Source: Arthrobacter sp. Hiyo8 (GTDB lineage Bacteria; Actinomycetota; Actinomycetes; Actinomycetales; Micrococcaceae). From it: a DNA stretch of 64,000 nucleotides. Position 1 is the stretch's first letter; each line of letters starts with the position of its first letter. Below, piece by piece: positions 20,475 through 29,795 of this stretch. The stretch covers positions 2,108,001 through 2,172,000 of the forward strand of contig AP014719.1 in NCBI GenBank assembly GCA_001549895.1. Reading direction: 5' to 3'. The translations under genes were made by a program, and so were the position numbers. A model generated the notes under the pieces. It saw nothing but the letters and a program-made list of their open reading frames with translations, was not told the DNA's origin and did not search any database.

Positions 20475-21863
20475 TCAACGAGGAAGCGAGCCGTAGGCAT
20501 CCAGGGCCTCCCGCCGCGAGGCCTTAAGGTCCACCACCGGCTCCGGATAGTCCGCCGTGGACAGCTCAGGGATCCACTGGCCAACGTATCTGCCGTCGGG
20601 ATCGAATTTCGCTGCCTGGGTCACCGGATTGAAGATCCTGAAGAAAGGCGAGGCGTCCGCGCCGGAACCGGCTACCCACTGCCAGTTCGCAGGATTGGAC
20701 GCAGGATCGGCATCCACCAAGGTGTCCCAGAACCATTGCTCGCCCACTTGCCAGTGGATGCCCAGGTTCTTCACCAGGAGGCTGGCGGAAACCATGCGGA
20801 CCCGGTTGTGCATCCATCCCGTGTGCCACAATTGCCGCTGGCCGGCGTCCACCATGGGGAACCCGGTGCGGCCTCCTGCCATGCGCGAAGGAGGTCGGCG
20901 GCCTCCGTGACTTCCCAAGCGGGCCTGCACCCTGACCACCAGGCCAAGCCCACGGGTAGTGGTCGAAACCGGGCCGCAAATTGGCCGTTGCCAGGTCCGG
21001 ATGATGGAAGTATTGGTGCCAGCAGAATTCACGCCAACCGAGTTCCGAGGCGAAAACGGCCGCACCGTCGCCCGGTTCCCGGCGCCGGCCCTGCTGGGCA
21101 TGCCACACCTCGAACGGGCTGAGCTGTCCCCACCGCAAGAAGGGGGACAGTCGGCTACTGCCCGGTAGGTCCGGCCGATCCCGGTTCACCGAATAGTCCG
21201 CCAGCCCGTGCTCCAGGAAGTCATCAAGTAGCTCATGCGCCTGGGCCGAACCCGGCTGCCAGCTTTCGGCCAGTCCGGCAGACCAGTCGGGGTTCCGCGG
21301 CAACAATCCCCACGTGTCCAATTCCTCGGATTCGGGGAGCTGGCCGGAGAATCCGCGGCCGGGTTCCGGAGCCTCCAGCGGTTCACGGAAATCCAAGCCG
21401 GACACAGCCCGCCAAAAGGGCGTGAAGACCTTGAACGGCCCCCTTGCTTCGTGGTGACGGCCCACGGTTCATGCAGCAACGATGCCTGGAAACTCTCCGA
21501 GTGCATTCCGGACTCGCGCGCCCAGGCCTTGATGCCGGCGTCGAGCGTTCGCTCTGCCTCGCCGTAACGGCGGTTCCAGTACAGCGATCCGGAACCCATC
21601 GCCGTCGCGGTCTGCCGGACGATCTCCGCCGCCGGTCCGCGGCGCAGCAAGAGCGGCACGCCCAGGGCGGCGAGGTCTTCGCGAAGGGCAAGCAGGGAAT
21701 GATGCAGCCACCATCGGGAGGCTCCGCCAAGCGGCCTGATGCCCGGCGATTCCTCGTCGAGTACATAGAGCGCGACGGCGGCGCCGTCCTCGGCTGCCGC
21801 CCGCAGCGCCGGGTTGTCCGTGGCCCGGAGGTCGTCCCGGAACCACACGATCGACGGCTTCAC
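20475..21863 (-). CDS. phr: Deoxyribodipyrimidine photolyase (class I, CPD), frame broken three times
   Basis: Light-driven repair of pyrimidine dimers. N-terminal antenna domain IVWFRDDLRATDNPAL; FAD domain with SRLSPFLRWGQLSPFEVWH, MHNRVRMVSASLLVKNLGIHW and the end segment PDGRYVGQWIPEL. Start is GTG at 21863 with AGGGGAA upstream. Frame changes near 21430, 20950 and 20885 each equal one missing base; the middle piece (RAWQE) joins WAWxSG to GRTGFPMVDAGQRQLWHTGW. About 464 residues. Stands alone between mmsA and a lipoprotein gene. Confidence 0.9.
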
Positions 21864-21891
21864 TATTTCCCCTCGGATTTCGCGCAAAGGC

Positions 21892-21923
21892 CATGCCCCC
21901 TAGGACGAATCCTAAGGGGCATG
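21892..21923. terminator. Hairpin between photolyase and fasciclin genes
   Basis: 13-bp arms 21892-21904 and 21911-21923 with one G-T wobble and a 6-nt loop. It lies 15 nt past the fasciclin stop on that gene's downstream side. No clear T-run follows, so termination is inferred from position and stem strength. Confidence 0.6.
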
Positions 21924-21937
21924 ATCTGTGTTGAGAT

Positions 21938-22609
21938 TTACTTAGGCATCAGGACGGAGTCAACCAGGTACACCGTGGCGTTGGCAGTGTGGACGCCGCC
22001 GCAGATCACGGCGGAACCTCCGTCAACCTTGAGTGCGTCCTTGGTTCCCGTAACGGTCACGGAGTCGCCCTCAACCGTCTTGTGGGTTCCCACGATCTGG
22101 TCCGGGGTCAGCTGGCCGGGGATGACGTGGTAGGTGAGGATCTTGCTCAGTGTAGCGTCGTCGGTCTTGAGGCCGTCGATGGTGGCGGCGGGGATCTTGG
22201 CGAAAGCGCTGTCCACGGGAGCGAAGACAGTGAACTGGCTGCCATTAAGCGTGTCCACCAGGTTGACCTTGGGGTTCAGCTTGCCGGACACAGCGGCCGT
22301 GAGGGTCTTGAGCAACGGGTTGTTGGAAGCGGCCACGGCTACGGGGTCGAGCGCCATGCCGGCAACGGAACCTGCACCGCTGGGAACCTGGGAGGCGTAA
22401 GCTGCACAGCCCGGGCCAACCAGGTCTTTGCTCGGGTCCATCGCGGCACTTGCCGACGCTGAGGGGGTCGCTGCCATGGTGGACGACGGGCTCGGAGCCG
22501 CCGATGAGGGTGAAGCCGTGGTAGCGGAGCCGCCACATGCAGTGAGGCCCAGCAGGGCGGAAGCGGCGAGGCCGGCGATCGCAAAAGACGTGCGCTTTGT
22601 AGCAAGCAT
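21938..22609 (-). CDS. Fasciclin-domain surface lipoprotein
   Basis: 223-residue secreted lipoprotein, frame intact. Signal ends with lipobox [10 protein letters not shown]; a Ser/Ala/Pro-rich linker (residues 30-60) leads to one fasciclin (FAS1) domain from about 85 to 223, with H1 motif [17 protein letters not shown] and the [10 protein letters not shown]-box replaced by [10 protein letters not shown]. Such MPT70-like proteins are cell-surface adhesion or matrix proteins; partner unknown. Monocistronic, with a hairpin after the stop. Confidence 0.9.
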   Translation of the reverse strand: MLATKRTSFAIAGLAASALLGLTACGGSATTASPSSAAPSPSSTMAATPSASASAAMDPSKDLVGPGCAAYASQVPSGAGSVAGMALDPVAVAASNNPLLKTLTAAVSGKLNPKVNLVDTLNGSQFTVFAPVDSAFAKIPAATIDGLKTDDATLSKILTYHVIPGQLTPDQIVGTHKTVEGDSVTVTGTKDALKVDGGSAVICGGVHTANATVYLVDSVLMPK

Positions 22610-22757
22610 GACATTTCTCCTTCAAACGGACTGACATTCGGTGCCGGTTGATTCCGGCGTGAAAGCACTTCACCCTTGCGGGCTAAGTCCTTATGCCAGC
22701 TATTCGGAGGTGCGGGCCACAGGGATGGGTGAGTTTCAAAACTTAATTTGAAAGGGG

Positions 22758-23533
22758 TTAAGCGGAGCTCATGCGGTGGGCTTCTTCCATGAGCAACTTG
22801 CCGAGGAATTCCTGGCGTTCAGGACGGAACCGCGGTTCGATCCCTGTGAGGGACAAAGCGCCGATTGGCCGGCCCAGCTGGTCGAAGACGGCGGCGGCCA
22901 TCCCCCAACTGCCCTCCAGCACCAAACCGGGATTCACCGAGTACCCGGCCATCCGGGTCTGCTCAAGGTTCCGGCGCACCACGCGCTCGGTGTGGCCAGC
23001 GGCGAAGTCCCCGGCGTGCCGTTCCCAGCCGGACAAGATCGTTTCCTGCTCCTCGTCCGCCAGGAAGGCCATGATCGCCGTGCCCGCCGACGCGACGCCG
23101 AGCGGGAACCTGACGCCCTCGTGCAAGACGAATGACCGCACCGGGAAGCTGCCTTCCTCGCGAAGCACGCACACGGTTTCGTGGCCACGACGGATCGAAT
23201 AGAAGGCGCTTTCGCCGCTCTCCTCGGCGAGGCGGCGGAGGCTGGGCCGCGCCAGGTCCTCAACCGGGAACCGGGCCGCCGCCACCGAGCCCAGGAGGAA
23301 GATCTCCGGCCCAAGATCCAGTTACCGGTCCGCTGATCGTGGTCCAGCAGGCCTTCAGCGGCGAGGGACGCGAGCAAGCGGTGCACCGTGGGGCGGGTCA
23401 AGCCCGACTCGCGGACCAGGCCAGCGATGGACATGCCCTCCGGCTTGCGTCCCACGAGCCGGAGGAGCGCAGCGACCCGGCCTACCACTTGGGCGCCCTG
23501 GACCGGCTTGGTTTGCGGCTGCTGAGTTGGCAA
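22758..23533 (-). CDS. IclR-family regulator, frame broken once
   Basis: About 258 residues. N-terminal winged helix (VVGRVAALLRLVGRKPEGMSIAGLV, then LTRPTVHRLLASLAAEGLL) and C-terminal effector domain (LAEESGESAFYSIRRGHETVCVLR, GTAIMAFLADEE, RVVRRNLEQTRMAGYSVNPGLVLEGSWGMAAAVFDQLGRPIGALSLTG). One base is missing near 23310 at the domain junction. A TTG at 23533 with GAGGGG upstream is the likely start; no nearby ATG or GTG fits. Divergent from the CoA-transferase/thiolase operon with three palindromic boxes between, so it very likely controls it in response to an aromatic or keto-acid intermediate. Confidence 0.85.
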
Positions 23534-23557
23534 CGCTACCCCTCTCCAAAGATTTCC

Positions 23558-23701
23558 TCCACAATATGGACACTTCAAAGAGTAGCGTCCACACTGTGCA
23601 AGTTCAGCCTTGCTGGCCAAGGAACGCCATTGACCCTTCGCCCAGGGCCACCATATGCTCCTTTTCAGACCGCCAACTCAGCCCAGTGTCCACAAAGTGG
23701 A
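23558..23701. promoter_or_regulatory. Three 13-bp TCCACnnnGTGGA-like boxes (IclR operator candidates)
   Basis: Boxes at 23558-23570 (TCCACAATATGGA), 23588-23600 (TCCACACTGTGCA) and 23689-23701 (TCCACAAAGTGGA). The third is a perfect 5-bp palindrome around AAA; the others differ by one or two bases. They sit in the 208-bp divergent region between the IclR gene and the CoA-transferase operon. Spacing of the first two is 30 bp, about three helical turns. Confidence 0.6.
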
Positions 23702-23741
23702 TAGCCGCTGGGCGACCCTACTCAAAGACGAGGACAACGCC

Positions 23742-24458
23742 ATGGCCAAAATCCACTCCAGCGCCGCCGTTGCACTACAGGACGTCCTGCGCGACGGCCA
23801 GACGATCGCCGTCGGCGGCTTCGGGCTCAGCGGCATCCCCGCGGACCTGATCGACGCCGTCCGCGATTCGGGCGTCAAGGACCTGACGGTGGTTTCCAAC
23901 AACATGGGCATTGACGGCAAGGGCCTCGGCGTCCTCATCGAAGCCGGCCAGGTCCGCAAGGTCATCGCCTCGTACGTGGGAGAGAACAAGCTCTTCGCCG
24001 AGCAGTACCTTTCCGGCCAGCTTGAGGTCGAGTTCGCCCCGCAGGGCACGCTCGCCGAACGCCTCCGCGCCGGTGGTGCCGGCATTCCCGCCTTCTACAC
24101 GCGGACCGGCGTCGGAACCCTGGTTGCCGAGGGCAAACCGCTCGAAGAGTTCGACGGCGTCACGTACGTCCGCGAGCGCGGGATCGTCGCCGACGTCGCG
24201 CTGGTCCACGCCCATACCGCGGACACGGACGGCAACCTGATCTACCGCTACACGGCCCGGAACTTCAACCCCGTGGTGGCGACGGCGGGAATCGTGACCA
24301 TCGCCGAGGCCGAAGTGATCGTGGAGCCCGGCGAATTGGATCCGAACCACGTCGTGACACCCGGCGTCTACGTCCAACGGCTGGTCCAGGCGAGCGGCCG
24401 GCCCAAGGACATTGAGCAGCGTACCGTCCGGCCCCGCACTGATGCCCTGGCCGTCTGA
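23742..24458 (+). CDS. 3-oxoacid CoA-transferase, subunit A
   Basis: Alpha subunit of a class I CoA-transferase (SCOT/AtoD/PcaI family), moving CoA from succinyl-CoA to a 3-oxo acid. 238 residues, frame intact: [19 protein letters not shown] is the CoA-binding signature, then [41 protein letters not shown] and [16 protein letters not shown]. Subunit B starts 27 nt downstream. The neighbours (IclR regulator, thiolase) fit either 3-oxoadipate degradation (pcaIJ) or acetoacetate use (scoAB); the sequence does not decide. Confidence 0.9.
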   Translation: MAKIHSSAAVALQDVLRDGQTIAVGGFGLSGIPADLIDAVRDSGVKDLTVVSNNMGIDGKGLGVLIEAGQVRKVIASYVGENKLFAEQYLSGQLEVEFAPQGTLAERLRAGGAGIPAFYTRTGVGTLVAEGKPLEEFDGVTYVRERGIVADVALVHAHTADTDGNLIYRYTARNFNPVVATAGIVTIAEAEVIVEPGELDPNHVVTPGVYVQRLVQASGRPKDIEQRTVRPRTDALAV

Positions 24459-24484
24459 ACACCACCAAGCGAAGGAGTACCACC

Positions 24485-25165
24485 ATGGCATGGACCCGCG
24501 ACGAGATGGCCGCCATTGCGGCCCAGGAACTCAACGACGGCGATTACGTCAACCTCGGCATCGGCATTCCCACCCTCGTTGCCAACAACCTGCCCGACGG
24601 CGTACGGGTCGTGCTGCAGAGCGAAAACGGCCTCCTCGGGATGGGGCCTTTCCCCTATGAAGGCGAGGAAGACGCGGACCTTATCAACGCCGGCAAGCAG
24701 ACCGTCACGGTCCTGCCCGGCGGCAGCATCTTCGACTCCGCGACGTCGTTCGGCATGATCCGCGGCGGACACGTCAAGGTTGCCATCCTCGGCGCCATGC
24801 AGGTTTCGGGCAACGGAGACCTCGCCAACTGGACCATTCCGGGAAAGATGGTCAAGGGCATGGCGGCGCCATGGACCTGGTGGCCGGGACACCGCGCGTC
24901 GTGGTCCTCACCGAGCACAACGCCAAGGACGGGAGCGCCAAGATCGTCCGGGAATGCACCCTGCCGTTGACGGGCCTCCAGGTGGTGGACCGCATTGTCA
25001 GTGACCTCGCGGTGTTCGATTTGTTCAAGAACGACAACGACCATGGGCGGCAGCTGACGCTGACCCGCCTCGCGCCCGGGTCACCGTCGAAGAGATCCAA
25101 AGCAAGACGGGGCCGCGTTCACGGTCTCCTTGGAAGAAGCCGCCCTCGAAGGAGCCACAGCATGA
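24485..25165 (+). CDS. 3-oxoacid CoA-transferase, subunit B, frame broken
   Basis: Beta subunit. [18 protein letters not shown] starts the fold and [11 protein letters not shown] carries the catalytic glutamate that forms the glutamyl-CoA intermediate; [25 protein letters not shown] follows. Frame changes near 24865, 25080 and 25115; the restored C-terminus reads [11 protein letters not shown] then [15 protein letters not shown] and stops in a TGA that overlaps the thiolase ATG. About 227 residues. The three breaks match single missing bases. Confidence 0.87.
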
Positions 25166-26367
25166 GCCTGCAAAACCAGTTCGGCAAAGACGTCCTCCTC
25201 ACCGGTTGGGGACACAGCAAGTTCGGCAAGCTCACGGACGAGACGCTGGAGTCCCTGATCGTTCAGGTGTCCGCGGAGGCCATCCGGAACTCGGGCCTTG
25301 AGCCGCGGGACATCGATGAGATCTACCTCGGCCAGTTCAACTCGGGCATGCAGCCCCTGGGCTTCACGTCCTCCTTGGCCCTGCAGCTGTCCGAGGACCT
25401 CGCCAATGTGCCCGCAACCAGGACCGAAAACGCCTGCGCCTCCGGTTCCGCCGCATTCCAGCAGGGCGTGAAGGCTGTCTTGGCCGGGACGGCCCGCAAA
25501 GTGCTGGTGATCGGTGCCGAAAAGATGACCGACGCCGGGGCCGACGTGGTGGGAGCCGCACTCCTTGGCGCGTCCTACGAGATGGCAGGCAAGGCCTCCA
25601 CCACCGGCTTCACGGGACTGTTCGCCGAGGTAGCCAAGCACTACGAGAAGCGCTACGGAGCGGGCCTGGGCGGAGCGGGTCTGGGCGACATCCTTGGTTC
25701 CATCGCCGCCAAGAACCACCACAACGGCATGGACAACCCCTACGCGCAGATGCACCGGGACTTCGGCGAGGAGTTCTGCCGGACGGTTTCCGAGAAGAAT
25801 CCCACGGTGGCCGAACCGCTCCGCCGCACCGACTGCTCCCCCGTGTCCGACGGCGCCGCCGCCGTCGTGCTCTCCCTCGGCCCGGCGTCGGGCGCTGCTA
25901 CTGAACCCGTGCGACTGGCGGGCTTCGGGCACGCAAACGACTTCTTCCCGGCAGAACGCCGCGACCCTACGGAGTTCGCGGCCACGCGGGTGTCCTGGGA
26001 GCGCGCGCTGGGGATGGCCGGCGTCGGGATCGACGGGCTGGACTTCGCCGAAGTGCACGATTGCTTCACGATCGCCGAACTGATCATGTACGAGGCCATG
26101 GGGCTGACGCCGCGCGGCGAAGGTTCCCGCGCGGTGCAGGAAGGCTGGGTCTACAAGGACGGCAAGCTGCCCATCAATGTGTCCGGCGGGCTCAAGGCCA
26201 AGGGCCACCCCGTGGGCGCCACCGGTGTGTCGCAGCACGTCATCGCGGCCATGCAGCTCACGGGAACCGCGGGCGCGATGCAACTGCCCAACGCCCGCCG
26301 CGGAGCCGTACAAAACATGGGCGGCGTAGGCATCGCGAACTACGTGAGCGTCCTAGAAGCAGTCTAG
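25162..26367 (+). CDS. Thiolase / acetyl-CoA acetyltransferase of the SCP2-like branch
   Basis: 401 residues, frame intact. The acylated cysteine lies in TENACASGSAAF, the HDCFT segment (AEVHDCFTIAELIMYEAMG) is typical of SCP2-type thiolases, and SGGLKAKGHPVGATGVSQH holds the conserved His. The usual second active Cys motif (CxGGG) is absent; the C-terminus reads NMGGVGIANYVSV, as in this branch. With the CoA-transferase it can split a 3-oxoacyl-CoA into acetyl-CoA and a shorter acyl-CoA. Starts on the ATGA overlap with subunit B, so translation is coupled. Confidence 0.88.
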   Translation: MSLQNQFGKDVLLTGWGHSKFGKLTDETLESLIVQVSAEAIRNSGLEPRDIDEIYLGQFNSGMQPLGFTSSLALQLSEDLANVPATRTENACASGSAAFQQGVKAVLAGTARKVLVIGAEKMTDAGADVVGAALLGASYEMAGKASTTGFTGLFAEVAKHYEKRYGAGLGGAGLGDILGSIAAKNHHNGMDNPYAQMHRDFGEEFCRTVSEKNPTVAEPLRRTDCSPVSDGAAAVVLSLGPASGAATEPVRLAGFGHANDFFPAERRDPTEFAATRVSWERALGMAGVGIDGLDFAEVHDCFTIAELIMYEAMGLTPRGEGSRAVQEGWVYKDGKLPINVSGGLKAKGHPVGATGVSQHVIAAMQLTGTAGAMQLPNARRGAVQNMGGVGIANYVSVLEAV

Positions 26368-26392
26368 CCTCGGTATTTCACGGGGCGGCCAC

Positions 26393-26458
26393 CCCAACTG
26401 ACTCGCAGTTGTTGTCGTTTTCAGCCCGCATAACGACAACAACTGCGAGTCAGTTGGG
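26393..26458. repeat. Perfect 27-bp inverted repeat, 12-nt loop
   Basis: Arms 26393-26419 and 26432-26458 are exact reverse complements; loop ttcagcccgcat. It lies between the convergent thiolase and GlcG/HbpS-like genes, 25 bp from one stop and 23 bp from the other. It could end both transcripts, but the long perfect arms without a T-run look more like a mobile intergenic palindrome. Confidence 0.9.
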
Positions 26459-26481
26459 CACCCGGAGGTGCAGGCGCGGCC

Positions 26482-27042
26482 CTACTTCGCCGCTAGCACC
26501 GCCGCACCAGCTGCCGCGCAGGCTTCGTCCAGGGCGCCGTCCGGCGCACCGCCGACGCCGATCCCCGCCACGGACACGCCGTTCACCTTGAGCGGCACTC
26601 CGCCGGGCAGGAAGAGGGTGCCCGGGAGGTCGGCGATCGACGGTCCGTTGCCGTTGATTCGCTTGGCGAGTTCGCTGGTGGGCGCACCGAAGGCGGCTGC
26701 GGTGTAGGCCTTCTGCTTGGCGGCCTCGATGGTGTGTTCGGCCGCATTGTCGCCGCGGAGCAAGGCTTGGACTGTCCCGAAGCGGTCCACGAGCGCAACC
26801 GTGACGAAAGGAAGCTTGTCGGCCTGGCACTTCGCCAAAGCGGCGTTGACTGCCTGGCTGGATGCACCGACGGTGATGCGGTTCTGGGGGACCACGTTTT
26901 CCGCGGAGGGACTGACGTCGACGGCGGCCGTCGCGGTTTTGGCCGCGGCGGGCGTCACGGCGTTCGCGACGGCGGTTGCCCCTCCGGTCAGGAGCAAGGC
27001 TCCAACGGCAGCGGCGGCAAAGATCTTGTTGGACTTCTTCAT
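26482..27042 (-). CDS. Secreted GlcG/HbpS-family haem-binding protein
   Basis: 186-residue exported protein of the GlcG/HbpS (DUF336) fold. Signal peptide MKKSNKIFAAAAVGALLLTG to about residue 35; ATG at 27042 follows GGAGG and is chosen over an upstream ATG. The domain shows VTVALVDRFGTVQALLRGDNA, EAAKQKAYTAAAFGAPTSELA, GTLFLPGGVPLKVNGVSVAGIGVGGAPDGALDEACAAAG, all typical. In Streptomyces the HbpS relative is secreted, binds haem and modulates the kinase SenS. Here the next gene, divergent, is such a kinase, so a sensor-accessory role is inferred. Frame intact. Confidence 0.85.
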   Translation of the reverse strand: MKKSNKIFAAAAVGALLLTGGATAVANAVTPAAAKTATAAVDVSPSAENVVPQNRITVGASSQAVNAALAKCQADKLPFVTVALVDRFGTVQALLRGDNAAEHTIEAAKQKAYTAAAFGAPTSELAKRINGNGPSIADLPGTLFLPGGVPLKVNGVSVAGIGVGGAPDGALDEACAAAGAAVLAAK

Positions 27043-27194
27043 GGTGGTCCTCCGGGAGGTCGGCAACGGGTACAGTTCCATGCTTCCCGCAGGGCTCCCT
27101 CACCACATCCGGCGCTCGTCGTGCCCGGCCTCATCCCTTCCGGTCCCGGTATCAGCCAAAAGGCGGAGAGACCGGCGACCTGAACGCGCCTAGC

Positions 27195-28424
27195 ATGGGA
27201 AGAATGCCGGAATCTCCGAACAGGACGGCCTCCCGTCCCGCTGCCTTCCGCCCCACCCGGGGCCCGATCGATGCAGTGGTCCACCTCAGCTTCGCGGTGC
27301 TCATGGTGGCATCCGGCGTGCGCTACGTCCTGCGGCACAGCCCGGCCGACAATCTCTGGACCGTGGCCCTGGCGGCCGCGGTCTGCGTTCTCTATGCAGT
27401 GGTGGCGGTGCTGGCCAAGCGGCGCCAACCGTGGCTGTTGTGGATGGTGGCGCTCGTGCTTGCCTGGGCCGTGCTGGTCATTGCCGCACCGAGTTTCGCT
27501 TGGTGCTCCTTCGCTTTGTTTTTCCTGTCCCGCGCGGCCTTCAGCGGTTGGATCGCCTATCTGGCCGCGGTTTGACGGCAAGTGCCACGGCCATCGGGCT
27601 GTTCCGCCTCAGCGGCGACACCGACGTCGCCATGCTGCTCGGGCCCATCGCCGCAGCGGTTCTGCTCACGTTGATCTACGACCGCATTGAGGACGACGCC
27701 GCGCTGCAACGCCAACTCCACGCCGACGTGTCCCAGGCGCAGGAACGCCTCGCGGCGAGCGAACGCGCGGCCGGGATCGCCGCGGAGCGTGAACGTGTCT
27801 CGAGGGAAATCCACGACACCGTCACTCAAGGCCTTGCCAGCAGCCTGCTCCTGCTCGAAGCCGCGCAGCGCTCGTGGCCTGAAGAGGGCGCGAAAGCGGA
27901 AGTGCAGAAGGCGGGGACCCTCCTGCGGCAGAACCTGGCCGACACCCGCAGCCTGGTCCACGAACTTTCCGCGCCTGGCCTGGAGAGCGGACCGCTGCCC
28001 CAGGCCCTCGAACAGGCCGCCCGCCAATACCTCGACTCCGTGATCGTCCACGTCACCGGGATCCCCGCCCGGTACCGGCCGAAGTTCGCCATGCCCTGGT
28101 GCGCGTGACGCAAAGCGCGGCGGCCAACATCAAGCTCCACGCCCACTCTCAACAGGCCAGTTTGACGCTTGGATTCCTGCCCGGGCGGTCACCCTGGACG
28201 TGTTCGACGACGGCCGCGGCTTTGATCCCGTTGCGGTACCTCCGCCGTCGGAAAAGGGCGGCTACGGTCTGCGTGCCATGCGCCAACGGGTGGAACAACT
28301 CGGCGGGGTATTTTCGGTGGAGAGCTCCCCCGGAGAGGGAACCGTCGTAGCCGCGCAACTACCGCTGCCGGTTACAGAACCGGATCAAGCACACCAGTCG
28401 CCCATCAAGAAAGACTCCCCATGA
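27195..28424 (+). CDS. NarL-type sensor histidine kinase (SenS-like), frame broken three times
   Basis: Membrane sensor kinase of the HisKA_3 group. About four or five hydrophobic segments lie in residues 25-160 with little between them, then a coiled linker (LHADVSQAQERLAASERAAGIAAER), the phosphorylated His in RERVSREIHDTVTQGLASS, N-box ANIKLHAHSQQASLTL and G-boxes DDGRGFDP and GGYGLRAMRQRVEQLGG. Frame changes near 27570, 28095 and 28195 each equal one missing base. ATG 27195 or 27204; the choice is uncertain. The stop overlaps the regulator ATG. With the divergent secreted HbpS-like protein the set mirrors hbpS-senS-senR. Confidence 0.83.
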
Positions 28425-29046
28425 ACCCCATTTCGGTCCTGCTCGTCGATGACCATTTGGTGGTCCGCAGCGGACTCAAGGCGTTGCTCGGCACCCAGCC
28501 GGACATCACCGTCGTCGCCGAAGCCGCATCGGGCGAGGAAGCCCTCCTCATTGCGCAACAACACCCGGCCAACGTCGTCATGATGGACCTCGCCATGGGC
28601 CAGGGCATGGACGGAATCGAGGCGATCAAGCGGTTGCGCCAAGCGAGCAAGCAGCAAGCGGTATTGGTGTTCACCACCTATGATTCCGATGCCGACATCG
28701 TGAGGGCCGTGGATGCAGGTGCCATGGGCTACGTGCTCAAGGACGCCGCGCCGGAGGAGATCTTCGCCGCGGTCCGGGCGCGGCCCAAGGCAAGAGCGTC
28801 ATGAGCGCGCCTGTGGCCAGCAAGCTGTTCCAGCAATTGCGCAACCCGGACGAGGTCCTCACCCCGCGGGAAGCCGAACTGCTCAGCCTCCTCATTCAAG
28901 GCCTCAGCAACCGCGAGCTCGGCAAACGCCTGTTCATCTCCGAGGCTACGGTCAAGACGCATTTGGCGCACATCTACGCCAAGCTCGGCGTAGAGACAAG
29001 GGCCGCGGCGATTGCGGTGGCCATCCGCCGCGAGGGGATGCGTTAA
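28421..29046 (+). CDS. NarL/LuxR-type response regulator (SenR-like), frame broken once
   Basis: Receiver plus DNA-binding regulator. Receiver: VLLVDDHLVVRSGLKALL (acidic pair), VVMMDLAMG with the phospho-acceptor Asp near residue 55, and the switch FTTYDSDADIVRAV; then the LuxR HTH LTPREAELLSLLIQGLSNRELGKRLFISEATVKTHLAHIYAKLGV. One base is missing near 28785 in the linker. About 208 residues. Translationally coupled to the kinase (ATGA). Confidence 0.9.
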
Positions 29047-29144
29047 GAAAAAATGCGGGTGCCGGTGTCGATTTGGCCGGTCGCCATTCGTATAGGGGGT
29101 GACCGGGCCGCAGAGAGCGGTCCGCAGGAGCAAGGGAGCATGTC

Positions 29145-29729
29145 ATGCGCCAGATAAATGCCACGTTGTCCATCACCCTCGACGGAGTCATCCAGGGCCT
29201 GGGCCGTCCGGACGAGGACACCCGCGGTGGCTTCACCCACGGTGGGTGGGGCGGCAGGTACAACGACGAGGTCATGGGCCGTGAGATGGGCAAGGGCATG
29301 GCGAAAACCGCGGACATGCTGTTCGGACACCGGACCTGGACCGATTTCATCACCGCCTGGGGCACCCGCGCCGACGACAACCCGTTCACCGTGTACATGA
29401 ACGCGGCATCGAAGTACGTTGTGTCAAGGACGCTGGAGAACGCCGACGCCTGGCAGAACTCCATTCTGCTCTCCGGCGAGGCCGCCGAGACGGTGGCCAA
29501 ACTCAAGGCCGGGCCGGGCAACGATCTGACGATCATCGGCAGTGCGTCGCTTGTCCGCTCCCTGCACGCCGAAGGCCTCATCGACAACTTCACGCTGCTG
29601 ATCCACCCGCTCACCCTGGGTACCGGGACGCGGCTGTTCGAAGGTCCAGCCCCGCTGACCGAGTTCGAGCTCACCGGCTCCGTCACCACCACCAAGGGCG
29701 TCATCATCGCCCACTACACCCGCCGATAA
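29145..29729 (+). CDS. RibD C-terminal / dihydrofolate reductase-like protein
   Basis: 194 residues, frame intact. DHFR-fold protein of the RibD_C family common in actinobacteria: INATLSITLDGVIQG at the start, MLFGHRTWTDFITAWG, KYVVSRTLENADAWQNS, DLTIIGSASLVRSLHAEGLIDNFTLLIHPLTLGTGTRLF. Probably an NADPH-dependent reductase of unknown substrate; not a true folate enzyme. No operon partner is evident. Confidence 0.88.
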   Translation: MRQINATLSITLDGVIQGLGRPDEDTRGGFTHGGWGGRYNDEVMGREMGKGMAKTADMLFGHRTWTDFITAWGTRADDNPFTVYMNAASKYVVSRTLENADAWQNSILLSGEAAETVAKLKAGPGNDLTIIGSASLVRSLHAEGLIDNFTLLIHPLTLGTGTRLFEGPAPLTEFELTGSVTTTKGVIIAHYTRR

Positions 29730-29795
29730 CGAAAGGGGTGGCCTCACGCGTGCCGGCCCATTCCCCAGCTACCGCGCCGGGTCTAAACTGACCCT

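Noticed and set aside
23742..26367. Firm naming as pcaIJF
   Set aside because: The thiolase is of the SCP2-like branch without the usual second Cys motif and no other beta-ketoadipate gene is present; acetoacetate use is equally likely.
27195..28424. Programmed frameshifting in the kinase or other genes
   Set aside because: No slippery heptamer or downstream structure is seen at the breaks, and the breaks are too many and too variously placed.
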